Assembly (NCBI RefSeq): GCF_000418555.1
Contig: NZ_ATKM01000016.1
Coordinates: 23,048-87,047, forward strand
DNA from: Pseudomonas sp. P818
GTDB lineage: Bacteria > Pseudomonadota > Gammaproteobacteria > Pseudomonadales > Pseudomonadaceae
Direction of reading: 5' to 3'
Length of the DNA stretch: 64,000 bases
Shown piece after piece: positions 26,801-34,879 of this stretch (position 1 is its first letter; each line of letters begins with the position of its first letter). The position numbers and the translations under genes are program-made. Under the pieces are notes generated by a model, which saw only the letters and a list, made by a program, of their open reading frames with translations, was not told the DNA's origin and made no database searches.

Positions 26801-28681
26801 GATGTCGACATCCAGGCCTTCGGCGTAGGTGAAGGCGAAGTCGTGAATCCAGAATTCGCGGCCGTCATTGCGGCGCAGCTTGTAGGGGAACTCGCCGAGC
26901 ACACGCAGGCCGAGGTTTTCCAGAATCGGTAGCACGTCGGACAGCGGCAGCGGTGTATCGGCGTGATACAGCTTGCAGTGCAGCTGCTGATCGCCCTGCG
27001 CCAGCGGCTGGTAGAAACTCATCACCAGCGGCTTGTCGTTGCTCAGGCTGAGCAGATGCTGCATGTCCACCACCGCCGAATGCGGGGCGAAGCGCTCGCG
27101 ATAGCCGGCCGGGAAACCGCCGGGGAACTCGGCCAGCACGTTGGTGCCCTGCGCCTCGCCGAGGCTTTCCACCATCAGGCTGGCGTAGTCGTCCTTCCAC
27201 GAACGGCAGGCCTGGATGACTTCCTTCTCCAGACGCACCGGGTCGATCTGGGTCTTGTTCTTCGGGTCGACGCGCAGGATGAACTGCACCCGCGCCAGCA
27301 CCGACTCGGAGAAGAAGGTCCAGAACTCGCAATCGGTGGCCTGCAGGCGCTCCATCAGTACCTGCTGGATCTTCATCCGGGTTTCGGTGGAGTAGACGTC
27401 GCGCGGCACATAGGCCAGGCAGTAGCAGAAGCGGCCATAGGGATCGCGGCGCAGGAACACGCGAATCTTGTTGCGTTCCTGGATCTGCACGATGGCCAGT
27501 GCCGTGTTGAACAGGTCATCAACAGGGGTCTGGAACAGGTCATCACGCGGCAGCACTTCCAGCACCTGGGCCAGCTCCTTGCCCAGATGCGCGCTGCTGT
27601 CGAAGCCGGAGCGCTGCTTGATCACGTCCACCTTGCGGCGGATGTAGGGGATGTTCCATACGCTCTCGGCATACACCGCCGAGGTGTACAGGCCCATGAA
27701 GCGGCATTCCTTGACCACGTTGCCCTTGGCGTCGAGTTCGCGGATGGAGACGAAATCCGGATAGGCCGGACGGTGCACGCGGCTCGGCACCGCGGCCTTG
27801 GCGAAAGACAGCAGCTGCGGCTCACGCAGGTAGGCCACCGCCTCCGGCTCGATGTGCAGTTCCTCGGCCGAGAGGCCGGTGCGCAGGCGCTTGGACAGAC
27901 CGAGCAGGGACTTCTCGTCATAGACCATGCTGCCGCCATCGGCGGTCGGGGCGACGGTGAACTCCTCGTAACCGAGGAAGGTGAAGTGGTTGTCCAGCAA
28001 CCAGTTCAGGTAGACCTTGATCTCGTCCAGCTCGGTCTTGTCCACCTTGAGCTTGGCGCGATCCAGCCAGGCCAGCAGCTCACGCGCCTTGGCCTTCATC
28101 GGCTGGAAGTCGGCAACGCTCATGCGCACGTCACCGAAGACTTCGTGAATGGCTTTTTCCAGGGTCTTCAGCTCGGCGGAACTGGAGCAGCGATCGATTT
28201 CCAGGAACATCAGCGCTTCCTGCAGCACGCCCTCGCCCTGGGTGCCGCGCGGAAGAATTTCCAGCAACTGGCCGTTCTTGTCGCGGCGCACGCTGAATAC
28301 GCTGTTCTGCAGGGTGTGAATGCTGTAACCGTGGCGGTTCAGCTCCATGCGTACCGAGTCGACCAGAAACGGAATGTCGCCATGCAGGATTTCCACCGCG
28401 GTGTGGGTGGACTGCCAGCCGTGCTTCTCGTAATCGGGGTTGAACGCGCGCACCTGCGGCTTGGCGTGATCGAACTGTTCCAGCATGCGCCAGGCCGACA
28501 GGGTGCAACCGACCAGGTCGGACAGGCGCCGCTGGGTCAACTCCTCAAGGGCGATGATGCCGAAGAACTGTTCGGCGAAAAGGGCTACTTGTGGCAGCGC
28601 CTGCTCACTCACGTGCTGTGCCAGGGCCGCTTGCAGTTGGTGCTGGAAGTCGGCTTTGCTGGCCGCCGTAAAGAACGCCAT
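23840..28681 (-). CDS. gdhB: NAD-specific glutamate dehydrogenase, 180-kDa class
   Basis: GdhB oxidises glutamate to 2-oxoglutarate and ammonia with NAD+, a catabolic step in the cytoplasm. The 1613-residue length marks the L-180 class typical of Pseudomonas. The N-terminal half (residues 1 to about 700) carries ACT-like regulatory modules. The catalytic domain follows: [20 protein letters not shown], then [10 protein letters not shown] with the catalytic Lys, then the NAD-binding fold ([17 protein letters not shown]) and [19 protein letters not shown]. In P. aeruginosa this enzyme is induced by arginine; no ArgR site was identified here. The start at 28681 is at [13 protein letters not shown]. 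Confidence 0.97.
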   Translation of the reverse strand: [1613 protein letters not shown]

Positions 28682-29178
28682 GGTTTTGCTCCATTGGGCT
28701 GGTGGTTCGACAGGAAGTCTGGATTGCTGTCGCGGGGTGTTAGTTCAACGTTAGTCCATGAAGCGACAATGACACTTGCAAGTCGCATACGGACCAGCGT
28801 TAGGGCGGGCGACCAGGTGGTCACACTTGATCGGCGAGCTTAACGAGGGACGCCCTGCCACCGCTTGCGGCGCTGCGACATTTTCTTTCAAGGCTGCACC
28901 GAGACGGTGCATGACTGCAGAACAGGCCGACCGAAAAGCCACTCCGGAGGTATGGCAAACGGAACCACTTCCGCCCCCGGTCCTAGTGCGGGGTACCGTC
29001 ATTGAATCGGCTACGCCCAGGTTCACGGGGACGCTCCTGATGGCGCACAAGGCCGCGAGCCGCGGTCTGTAACCGGCCAACGTATAAAACGCCCACATAG
29101 CCATAGACTTTTAATCAAGTTGTATGACAACTTGCCGACTCCTGAGAATCATCCACAAGAAGATGGCGAGGCGACATC
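28682..29178. other. 497-bp gap between gdhB and the chemoreceptor gene
   Basis: This divergent region must hold both promoters. Short open frames on both strands (such as 28776-29072) lack ribosome sites and protein-like composition. The only clear structure is the 19-bp palindrome at 29116-29134. Confidence 0.5.
29116..29134. promoter_or_regulatory. 19-bp perfect palindrome with a GntR-type core
   Basis: CAAGTTGT-ATG-ACAACTTG is a perfect dyad 45 bp before the chemoreceptor start. Its centre TTGTATGACAA fits the TnGTnnnACnA operator of FadR-subfamily GntR regulators. No GntR gene is in the window. Confidence 0.65.
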
Positions 29179-31062
29179 GTGAGCTTATTACTATCCTGGC
29201 AACAAAAATTCCGCGCCCTTGTCGCGCTCACCCTGATCAGTCTGATGCTCATGGCAGTTGCCTCGTTATGGGCCAACCATCGCGTCAGCAGTGCATTACA
29301 GGCGAGGGAACAGGCGGCAGCCTATGCCGGCGCCAGCACCCAGTTGATGAACCACTGGTGGCGGCAGAACGCACTGCGCCAACAGATCACCCCCGATCTG
29401 CAGGCCGAGTTCGACAGCGGACTCAATGAGCTACAAGAACTCATCAGACAACTGTTGACGCAAGCACAAGCACTGGATGACGACGACACAGTGCAGCATG
29501 CCCGTCAGATCCAGGCCGTGCTGCTCGAGGAGCTGGCACAACAGCGCCAGTGGCTGAACCTCAATCAGGCCTTGGGCCTGACACCCTTCGAAGGCCAGCG
29601 CAAAGCACTCACGGAAAGAGGCAAGGCCCTGGAGGCGATCAGCTTCGATCTGATCAAGCCCTTCATTACCAGTGCCCTGAGCAGCCAGCGTGACTATCTG
29701 TCGACCTTCGACCCGGCGTTCGCCCAGATAACCCTGACGGCGATCGGCAAATTGCAGGAGCAGATCGCCGATCTCGAATGGCAGGACACACCGATCGGCA
29801 AGAACGTACAGGGTTATGCCCAAACGTTCACTGACACTCATGGCAGCATCGAGCGCATCAACGCTACCAATCAGCGCCTGCGCCAACTGGGCGAGCAACT
29901 GCAGGCGCGCATCGACGAACAAGCGCAAGCGCTACAGAGCGGCCTGCTGCTGCGCCGTACCCAGGAAGCCGAACAGGCTCGCCTGTCCGCGCTATGGATG
30001 ATGGGGCTGAGTTTCCTCGCCGTCGCCGCCCTGCTCTGCCTCACCTTGCTGCAGGCTTCACGCACGCTGGTCACTCGCCTGCGCAACGTCATTCAGTTGC
30101 TCACCCAGGTCGCCTCCGGCGATCTCACCGGCAAGCTGCCGGTGGGCAGCAACCCGCACGACGAGTTCAACCAACTGGCGGACGCCGCCAACCGCATGAT
30201 CCAGGGCATCGGCGGCATCGTTGCCGAAGTGGTGCGCGCCAACGGCGAGCTGGGCCGCCTGCACCATCACCTGGGCGATGCCATGCGCCAGTTGGGCGAC
30301 AACAGCACTCAGGTGGAAATGCAGACCGAGCAGGCCGCCTCCGCCTCGCATCAGATCAGCGCCACCCTCAACGACATGGCGCAACGCACCGCGGAAGTCG
30401 GTAGCGCCACCACCAGTGCCTACGATGCAGCGCGCAACGGCGGCCAAGTGATCGCCGCCAGCGTAGACAGCATGAGTCGCCTGGCGCAGCTGATCCAGGA
30501 CACCCACAGCCAGGTCGACGCCCTTGGCCAAAGCAGCACACGGGTCAACGGTATCGTCGACGTGATCAACAGCCTCGCCGATCAGACCAACCTGCTCGCG
30601 CTCAACGCGGCCATCGAGGCGGCCCGTGCCGGCGAAGCCGGTCGAGGCTTCTCGGTGGTGGCCGACGAGGTACGCTCCCTGGCGCAGAAGACGGTCGCGG
30701 CGACCACCGACATCAGCGCCATCGTCGGCGAATTCCAGCAGCAGACCCGACACATGCACCAGTTGATGAGCAACGGCCTGAGCCTGGCCGCCGACAGCGA
30801 ACGCCACGCCGCTCAGGTGGCCGATGCGATCACCTCCATCACCTCGGCGATGGAACGACTGACCGGCGAAATGAATCAGGTCGTGGTGGCCATCGAGGAA
30901 GTCTCCACCACCACCGAGGACATCGCCGACAAGATGGAAACCATCCACGTGCATACCGGGCAAAGCAAGGATCTGCGCCACACTTTGGGCGGTCACACCG
31001 AGGGGCTGTCGTTCCAGGTCGATGCACTGGGGCGCAGCGCCAGTCAGTTCCGCCTGGCCTGA
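29179..31062 (+). CDS. Methyl-accepting chemotaxis protein, probably with a helical bimodular sensor
   Basis: This is a transmembrane chemoreceptor of 627 residues. TM1 is [20 protein letters not shown] (12-31) and TM2 is [20 protein letters not shown] (about 271-290). The periplasmic sensor between them is about 240 residues and looks entirely helical, the size and look of the HBM domain of McpS, which binds TCA-cycle acids. A HAMP domain follows, then the signalling hairpin with tip [20 protein letters not shown]. There is no CheR-binding pentapeptide at the C-terminus (ends QFRLA). The start is GTG at 29179 after GCGAGG. A GntR-type palindrome sits just upstream. Confidence 0.9.
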   Translation: MSLLLSWQQKFRALVALTLISLMLMAVASLWANHRVSSALQAREQAAAYAGASTQLMNHWWRQNALRQQITPDLQAEFDSGLNELQELIRQLLTQAQALDDDDTVQHARQIQAVLLEELAQQRQWLNLNQALGLTPFEGQRKALTERGKALEAISFDLIKPFITSALSSQRDYLSTFDPAFAQITLTAIGKLQEQIADLEWQDTPIGKNVQGYAQTFTDTHGSIERINATNQRLRQLGEQLQARIDEQAQALQSGLLLRRTQEAEQARLSALWMMGLSFLAVAALLCLTLLQASRTLVTRLRNVIQLLTQVASGDLTGKLPVGSNPHDEFNQLADAANRMIQGIGGIVAEVVRANGELGRLHHHLGDAMRQLGDNSTQVEMQTEQAASASHQISATLNDMAQRTAEVGSATTSAYDAARNGGQVIAASVDSMSRLAQLIQDTHSQVDALGQSSTRVNGIVDVINSLADQTNLLALNAAIEAARAGEAGRGFSVVADEVRSLAQKTVAATTDISAIVGEFQQQTRHMHQLMSNGLSLAADSERHAAQVADAITSITSAMERLTGEMNQVVVAIEEVSTTTEDIADKMETIHVHTGQSKDLRHTLGGHTEGLSFQVDALGRSASQFRLA

Positions 31063-31383
31063 GCCTGATCGACTGTTCCTGTAGCCGTCGCACGTTGGCT
31101 TCCGCCACAGCCTTGAAGCGTGACCGCCATGGCAGAGGGCTGCAGCCGTGGCGAGACGCGCGGGGTGGTCTTCGATCCGCTGGCAGCTGCGCCAGCATGC
31201 CGCGAAGGTCTCGGCAATCTGCACGGCGCACCGCCTTCGGACTTGGCGATCTCGCTCGCATTTCTGTTGCCAGAGCCTTCATGAACCGCGCGGCTGATAG
31301 CGGCTGAAGCGGCAAATGCATTAAAGTCGGCGGTCTGCACGCGCGGCTTGAAAAGCCCGCTCATCCGCCAGAAGAGCCCGACG
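31063..31383. other. 321-bp gap before the MoxR/Bat operon
   Basis: I see no convincing gene or repeat. It should contain the promoter of the MoxR operon. A 70-codon open frame at 31095-31307 is arginine/serine-rich and has no ribosome site. Confidence 0.4.
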
Positions 31384-32343
31384 ATGGAACACCGTGAAGC
31401 GCTGGTCGCATTACGCCAATTTCTCTCCACCCAGATTCTCGGCCAGGAAAAGCTCATCGAGCGCCTGCTGATCGCCCTGCTCGCCGATGGCCATCTACTG
31501 GTCGAAGGCGCCCCTGGTCTGGCCAAGACCAAGGCGATCAAAGAGCTGGCCGAAGGCATAGAAGGCGAATTCCATCGCATCCAGTTCACCCCCGATCTGC
31601 TCCCGGCGGACATCACCGGCACCGAGATCTACCGCCCGGAAACCGGCAGCTTCGTGTTCCAGCAGGGGCCGATCTTCCACAACCTGGTGCTGGCCGACGA
31701 AATCAACCGCGCCCCGGCCAAGGTGCAGTCGGCGCTGCTCGAGGCCATGGCCGAGCGCCAGGTGTCGGTGGGTCGCTCGACCTACGATCTGTCGCCGCTG
31801 TTTCTGGTCATGGCCACGCAGAACCCCATCGAGCAGGAAGGCACTTATCCGCTGCCCGAAGCACAGCTCGACCGTTTCCTGATGCACGTGAAGATCGGCT
31901 TTCCCGATGCGGCGGTGGAACGCAAGATTCTCGCCCAGGCCCGTGGTGATGCGCTCAATGGCGAGGCCAAGCCCGAGCATCGGGTCAGCCAGCAGGCGGT
32001 GTTCGCCGCGCGCAAGGAAATTCTCGGCCTGTACATGGCCGATGCCGTGGAGGAGTACCTGGTGCAACTGGTAATGGCCAGCCGCACCCCGGCCAAGTTC
32101 GATGCCGAGCTGGCCGACTGGATCGCCTATGGCGCCAGCCCGCGCGGTTCCATCGCTCTCGACCGCTGCGCGCGCGCGCATGCCTGGCTGGCCGGGCGCG
32201 ACTTCGTCAGCCCGGAAGATATCCAGGCGGTGCTGTTCGACGTGCTGCGCCACCGCATCATCCTGTCCTTCGAGGCCGAAGCCTCGGGCGTCGATCAGGA
32301 CCGCGTGATCCAGCGCATCCTCGACGTGGTGGCGGTGGCCTGA
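31384..32343 (+). CDS. MoxR family AAA+ ATPase
   Basis: This is a chaperone-like ATPase of 319 residues. Walker A is GAPGLAKTK, Walker B is LVLADEINRAP, and sensor 1 lies in LVMATQNPIEQEGTYPLPEA. MoxR proteins work with von Willebrand factor A proteins to mature or stabilise envelope complexes. It heads a run of DUF58, DUF4381, two VWA genes and a BatD gene, the standard Bat layout (PA3070-PA3075 in P. aeruginosa from memory). The start at 31384 (MEHREALVALRQ) avoids a 12-codon extension. A REPIN lies between this gene and the next one. Confidence 0.93.
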   Translation: MEHREALVALRQFLSTQILGQEKLIERLLIALLADGHLLVEGAPGLAKTKAIKELAEGIEGEFHRIQFTPDLLPADITGTEIYRPETGSFVFQQGPIFHNLVLADEINRAPAKVQSALLEAMAERQVSVGRSTYDLSPLFLVMATQNPIEQEGTYPLPEAQLDRFLMHVKIGFPDAAVERKILAQARGDALNGEAKPEHRVSQQAVFAARKEILGLYMADAVEEYLVQLVMASRTPAKFDAELADWIAYGASPRGSIALDRCARAHAWLAGRDFVSPEDIQAVLFDVLRHRIILSFEAEASGVDQDRVIQRILDVVAVA

Positions 32344-32371
32344 TGCAACCGCGCGCCCTGCGCTCGCCCTG

Positions 32372-32432
32372 CGTAGCCCGGATACAATCCTGGACTGCTT
32401 GCGCTGCCTCCCCGGATTGCATCCGGGCTACG
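32372..32432. repeat. REPIN-like pair inside the MoxR/Bat operon
   Basis: CGTAGCCCGGAT (32372-32383) and ATCCGGGCTACG (32421-32432) form a perfect 12-bp outer dyad. It fills the 100-bp gap between the MoxR and DUF58 genes and ends 11 bp before the DUF58 start codon. Confidence 0.8.
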
Positions 32433-32443
32433 GGCTGAAGCCC

Positions 32444-33391
32444 ATGCAAACCCCGGCCGGCAACCCCGGCATCCATATCGCCCTCGGCGAGCTCATCGAC
32501 ATGCGCCACAAGGTGCATGAAGTGCCGCTGTTCTCCACTCCGGCCCGGCGCAGCCCGCTGACGGGCCTGCATCATTCCAAGCTGCGCGGCCGTGGTGTGG
32601 ACTTCGACCAGGTGCGCGTCTACCAGCCGGGCGACGACGTGCGCACCATCGACTGGCGCGTCACCGCGCGCACCCAGGAGCCGCACACCAAGCTGTTCCA
32701 CGAGGAGCGCGAACGTCCCATCTTCATCATCAGCGAGCAGAGCCAGCGCCTGTTCTTCGGCTCCGGCCTGTGCTTCAAGTCGGTACTGGCTGCACGCGCC
32801 GCGGCGCTGATCGGCTGGGCCGCGCTGGGCCACAATGACCGTATCGGCGGCCTGGTATTCGCCGACAACGAGCATCATGAAGTCAAGCCACGGCGCAGCA
32901 AGCAGAGCCTGCTGCAACTGCTCAACCTGCTGGCCCGCGCCAATCAGGCGCTGGGGCCGGAGAGCCAGGCCAGCGCCGGCCGCGACAACTTCGGCCTGGC
33001 CCTGCGTCGCGCGCGCGAGGTGCTGCGACCGGGCAGCCTGGTGATCATACTGTGCGATGAGCGTGCCCTCAGCGACAACGCCGAGCAGCAGTTGACGCTG
33101 CTCGCGCGCCACACCGACCTGTTGCTGCTGCCGCTGTCCGATCCTCTCGATCACGCCCTGCCGGCAGCCGGTCTGCTGCGCTTTACCCAGGGCGGCGCGC
33201 AGCTGGAGCTGGACAGCCACAACGGCGACCTGCGCCAGGCTTATCGCGCCCAGGCCCAGGCGCGTGAGGCGCGCTGGCAGCGTCTGGCGCAGAAACTCGG
33301 TGTGCCGCTGCTACCTTTGAGCACGCAGCTCGAACTGGTCGAGCAGTTGCAGGAACAGCTCAGCAACCTGCACGCGAGAAAATCCCTATGA
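32444..33391 (+). CDS. DUF58 domain protein of the Bat operon
   Basis: This is a cytoplasmic 315-residue protein. The DUF58 signature VYQPGDDVRTIDWRVTART lies near residues 65-83, followed by a VWA-like fold (LVIILCDERALSDNAEQ) without a complete metal site. Its role in MoxR-VWA systems is not understood. Only a weak ribosome site (GAAG) precedes the ATG at 32444, and the REPIN ends just before it. The stop overlaps the next gene by 4 nt (ATGA). Confidence 0.88.
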   Translation: MQTPAGNPGIHIALGELIDMRHKVHEVPLFSTPARRSPLTGLHHSKLRGRGVDFDQVRVYQPGDDVRTIDWRVTARTQEPHTKLFHEERERPIFIISEQSQRLFFGSGLCFKSVLAARAAALIGWAALGHNDRIGGLVFADNEHHEVKPRRSKQSLLQLLNLLARANQALGPESQASAGRDNFGLALRRAREVLRPGSLVIILCDERALSDNAEQQLTLLARHTDLLLLPLSDPLDHALPAAGLLRFTQGGAQLELDSHNGDLRQAYRAQAQAREARWQRLAQKLGVPLLPLSTQLELVEQLQEQLSNLHARKSL

Positions 33392-33882
33392 ACCCCATCG
33401 ACCAGTTGCAGCCGCTGATCGACCCGCCGCCGGTGCCCTGGTGGCCACCGGCACCGGGCTGGTGGCTGCTCGCCGTAGTGCTGCCGTTGGTGGGCTGGGG
33501 GCTGTGGCACCTGCTGCGCAACTGGCAGCGTCGACGGCCCAAGGCGACCGCGGAACAGGCGCTCGACCCACTGCGCCAGGCCGCGCTCGACGAGCTGGCC
33601 ACCTTGCGCAAACCCTATGACGGCGCCCCTGCCGGCCCCTGGCTGCAGCAGCTCAACGCCCTGCTCAAGCGCCTGTGCCGCGAACGCTACCCGGACAGCG
33701 CCAGCCACACCCTGAGCAGCCGTGCCTGGCTGGCGTTTCTCGACAACCGCTGCCCGGCAGCTGGCCTGACCCGCTGGATGATCCTGGTCGATGGCAGCTA
33801 CAGGCCGCAATGCACGATGAGCGACAAAGCCATCGCGGAACTCGATCAGGCCGTCGCCACCTGGATTCGCAAGCATGTTTGA
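33388..33882 (+). CDS. DUF4381 membrane protein of the Bat operon
   Basis: This is a 164-residue protein with a proline-rich N-terminus (PPPVPWWPPAPGWW), one membrane helix (WWLLAVVLPLVGWGLWHLL, about residues 28-46) and a cytoplasmic helical domain. That is the pattern of DUF4381 proteins found between DUF58 and BatA genes. It overlaps the previous gene by 4 nt and the next by 8 nt, so translation is probably coupled. No enzymatic motif is visible. Confidence 0.85.
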   Translation: MNPIDQLQPLIDPPPVPWWPPAPGWWLLAVVLPLVGWGLWHLLRNWQRRRPKATAEQALDPLRQAALDELATLRKPYDGAPAGPWLQQLNALLKRLCRERYPDSASHTLSSRAWLAFLDNRCPAAGLTRWMILVDGSYRPQCTMSDKAIAELDQAVATWIRKHV

Positions 33883-34879
33883 GTTCGCCTGGCCCTGGGT
33901 CTTTCTGCTCGCGCCGCTGCCCTGGCTGCTACGCCTGCTGCTGCCGCCAGCCGACAGCGGCGATGCCGCATTGCGTGTCGGCTTTTTGGACGAGCTGCAG
34001 GCCCTCAGCGGTCGCCGCGCCCGCGCCGCCCTGCCCAGTTGGCGTCAGCAGGCGCCGCTGGTCCTGCTCTGGGGCCTGCTGTTGTGCGCCGCCGCGCGGC
34101 CGCAATGGGTCGGCGAACCGCTGCCGCTGCCGGCCAGCGGCCGTGATCTGCTGCTGGCGGTGGATGTCTCGGGTTCAATGGATTATGCCGACATGCAGTG
34201 GGACGACGAGCCGATCAGCCGCCTGGAGCTGGTCAAACGTCTGCTCGGCGACTTCATCGAAGGTCGTCGAGGCGATCGCGTCGGCCTGATCCTGTTCGGC
34301 AGCCAGGCCTATCTGCAGGCGCCGCTGACCTTCGACCGTCACACGGTGCGCACCTGGCTGGACGAGGCGCTGATCGGCATCGCCGGCAAGAACACCGCCA
34401 TCGGCGACGCCATCGGCCTGGCCGTCAAACGCCTGCGTCAACGACCAGCGCAAAGCCGGGTGCTGGTGCTGATTACCGATGGTGCGAACAACGGTGGCGA
34501 GATCGATCCGATGGTCGCCGCGCAACTGGCCGCCGATGAAGGTGTGCGCATCTACACCATCGGCATCGGCGCCGATCCACAACAAAGCGGCGCATTCGGC
34601 AGCTTCGGTTTCAGCGCGCTGGACCTGGATGAAACCAGCCTGCGCGCGATCAGCGACGCCACCGGCGGCGAATATTTCCGCGCGCGCAATCAGGCCGAGC
34701 TGGAGCAGATCGAGCTGACCCTCGATCGCCTCGAGCCGGTCGCCCAGCAACCCACCCTCGCCCGCCCGGCCCAGGCGCTCTACGCCTGGCCACTGGCGCT
34801 GGCGCTGCTGGGCTCGCTGCTGCTGGTCGGCCAGGTACTCTGGCCTGACCTGCTGCAGCGGCTAAGGAGGCGGGCATGA
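33875..34879 (+). CDS. BatA-like von Willebrand factor A membrane protein
   Basis: This is a 334-residue inner-membrane protein. Two N-terminal segments (FAWPWVFLLAPLPWLLRLL and APLVLLWGLLLCAAARP) precede a VWA domain with a complete metal-ion site: DVSGSM near residue 92, a Thr in APLTFDRH and an Asp in ITDGANNGGEID. A C-terminal helix (WPLALALLGSLLLVGQVLW) closes it. This is the BatA member of the operon, expected to bind a partner protein through its metal site. It overlaps the next gene by 4 nt. Confidence 0.9.
   Translation: MFEFAWPWVFLLAPLPWLLRLLLPPADSGDAALRVGFLDELQALSGRRARAALPSWRQQAPLVLLWGLLLCAAARPQWVGEPLPLPASGRDLLLAVDVSGSMDYADMQWDDEPISRLELVKRLLGDFIEGRRGDRVGLILFGSQAYLQAPLTFDRHTVRTWLDEALIGIAGKNTAIGDAIGLAVKRLRQRPAQSRVLVLITDGANNGGEIDPMVAAQLAADEGVRIYTIGIGADPQQSGAFGSFGFSALDLDETSLRAISDATGGEYFRARNQAELEQIELTLDRLEPVAQQPTLARPAQALYAWPLALALLGSLLLVGQVLWPDLLQRLRRRA

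Noticed and set aside
23822..28843. Three long plus-strand frames opposite gdhB (478, 529 and 626 codons)
   Set aside because: They mirror the gdhB coding strand; the peptides are rich in His/Gln/Val/Gly runs typical of antisense frames.
28751..29104. Overlapping frames of about 100 codons on both strands in the gdhB-chemoreceptor gap
   Set aside because: Neither has a ribosome site or protein-like pattern; the gap must carry two divergent promoters.
31095..31307. 70-codon frame in the gap before the MoxR gene
   Set aside because: No ribosome site, Arg/Ser-rich composition, and nothing recognisable.
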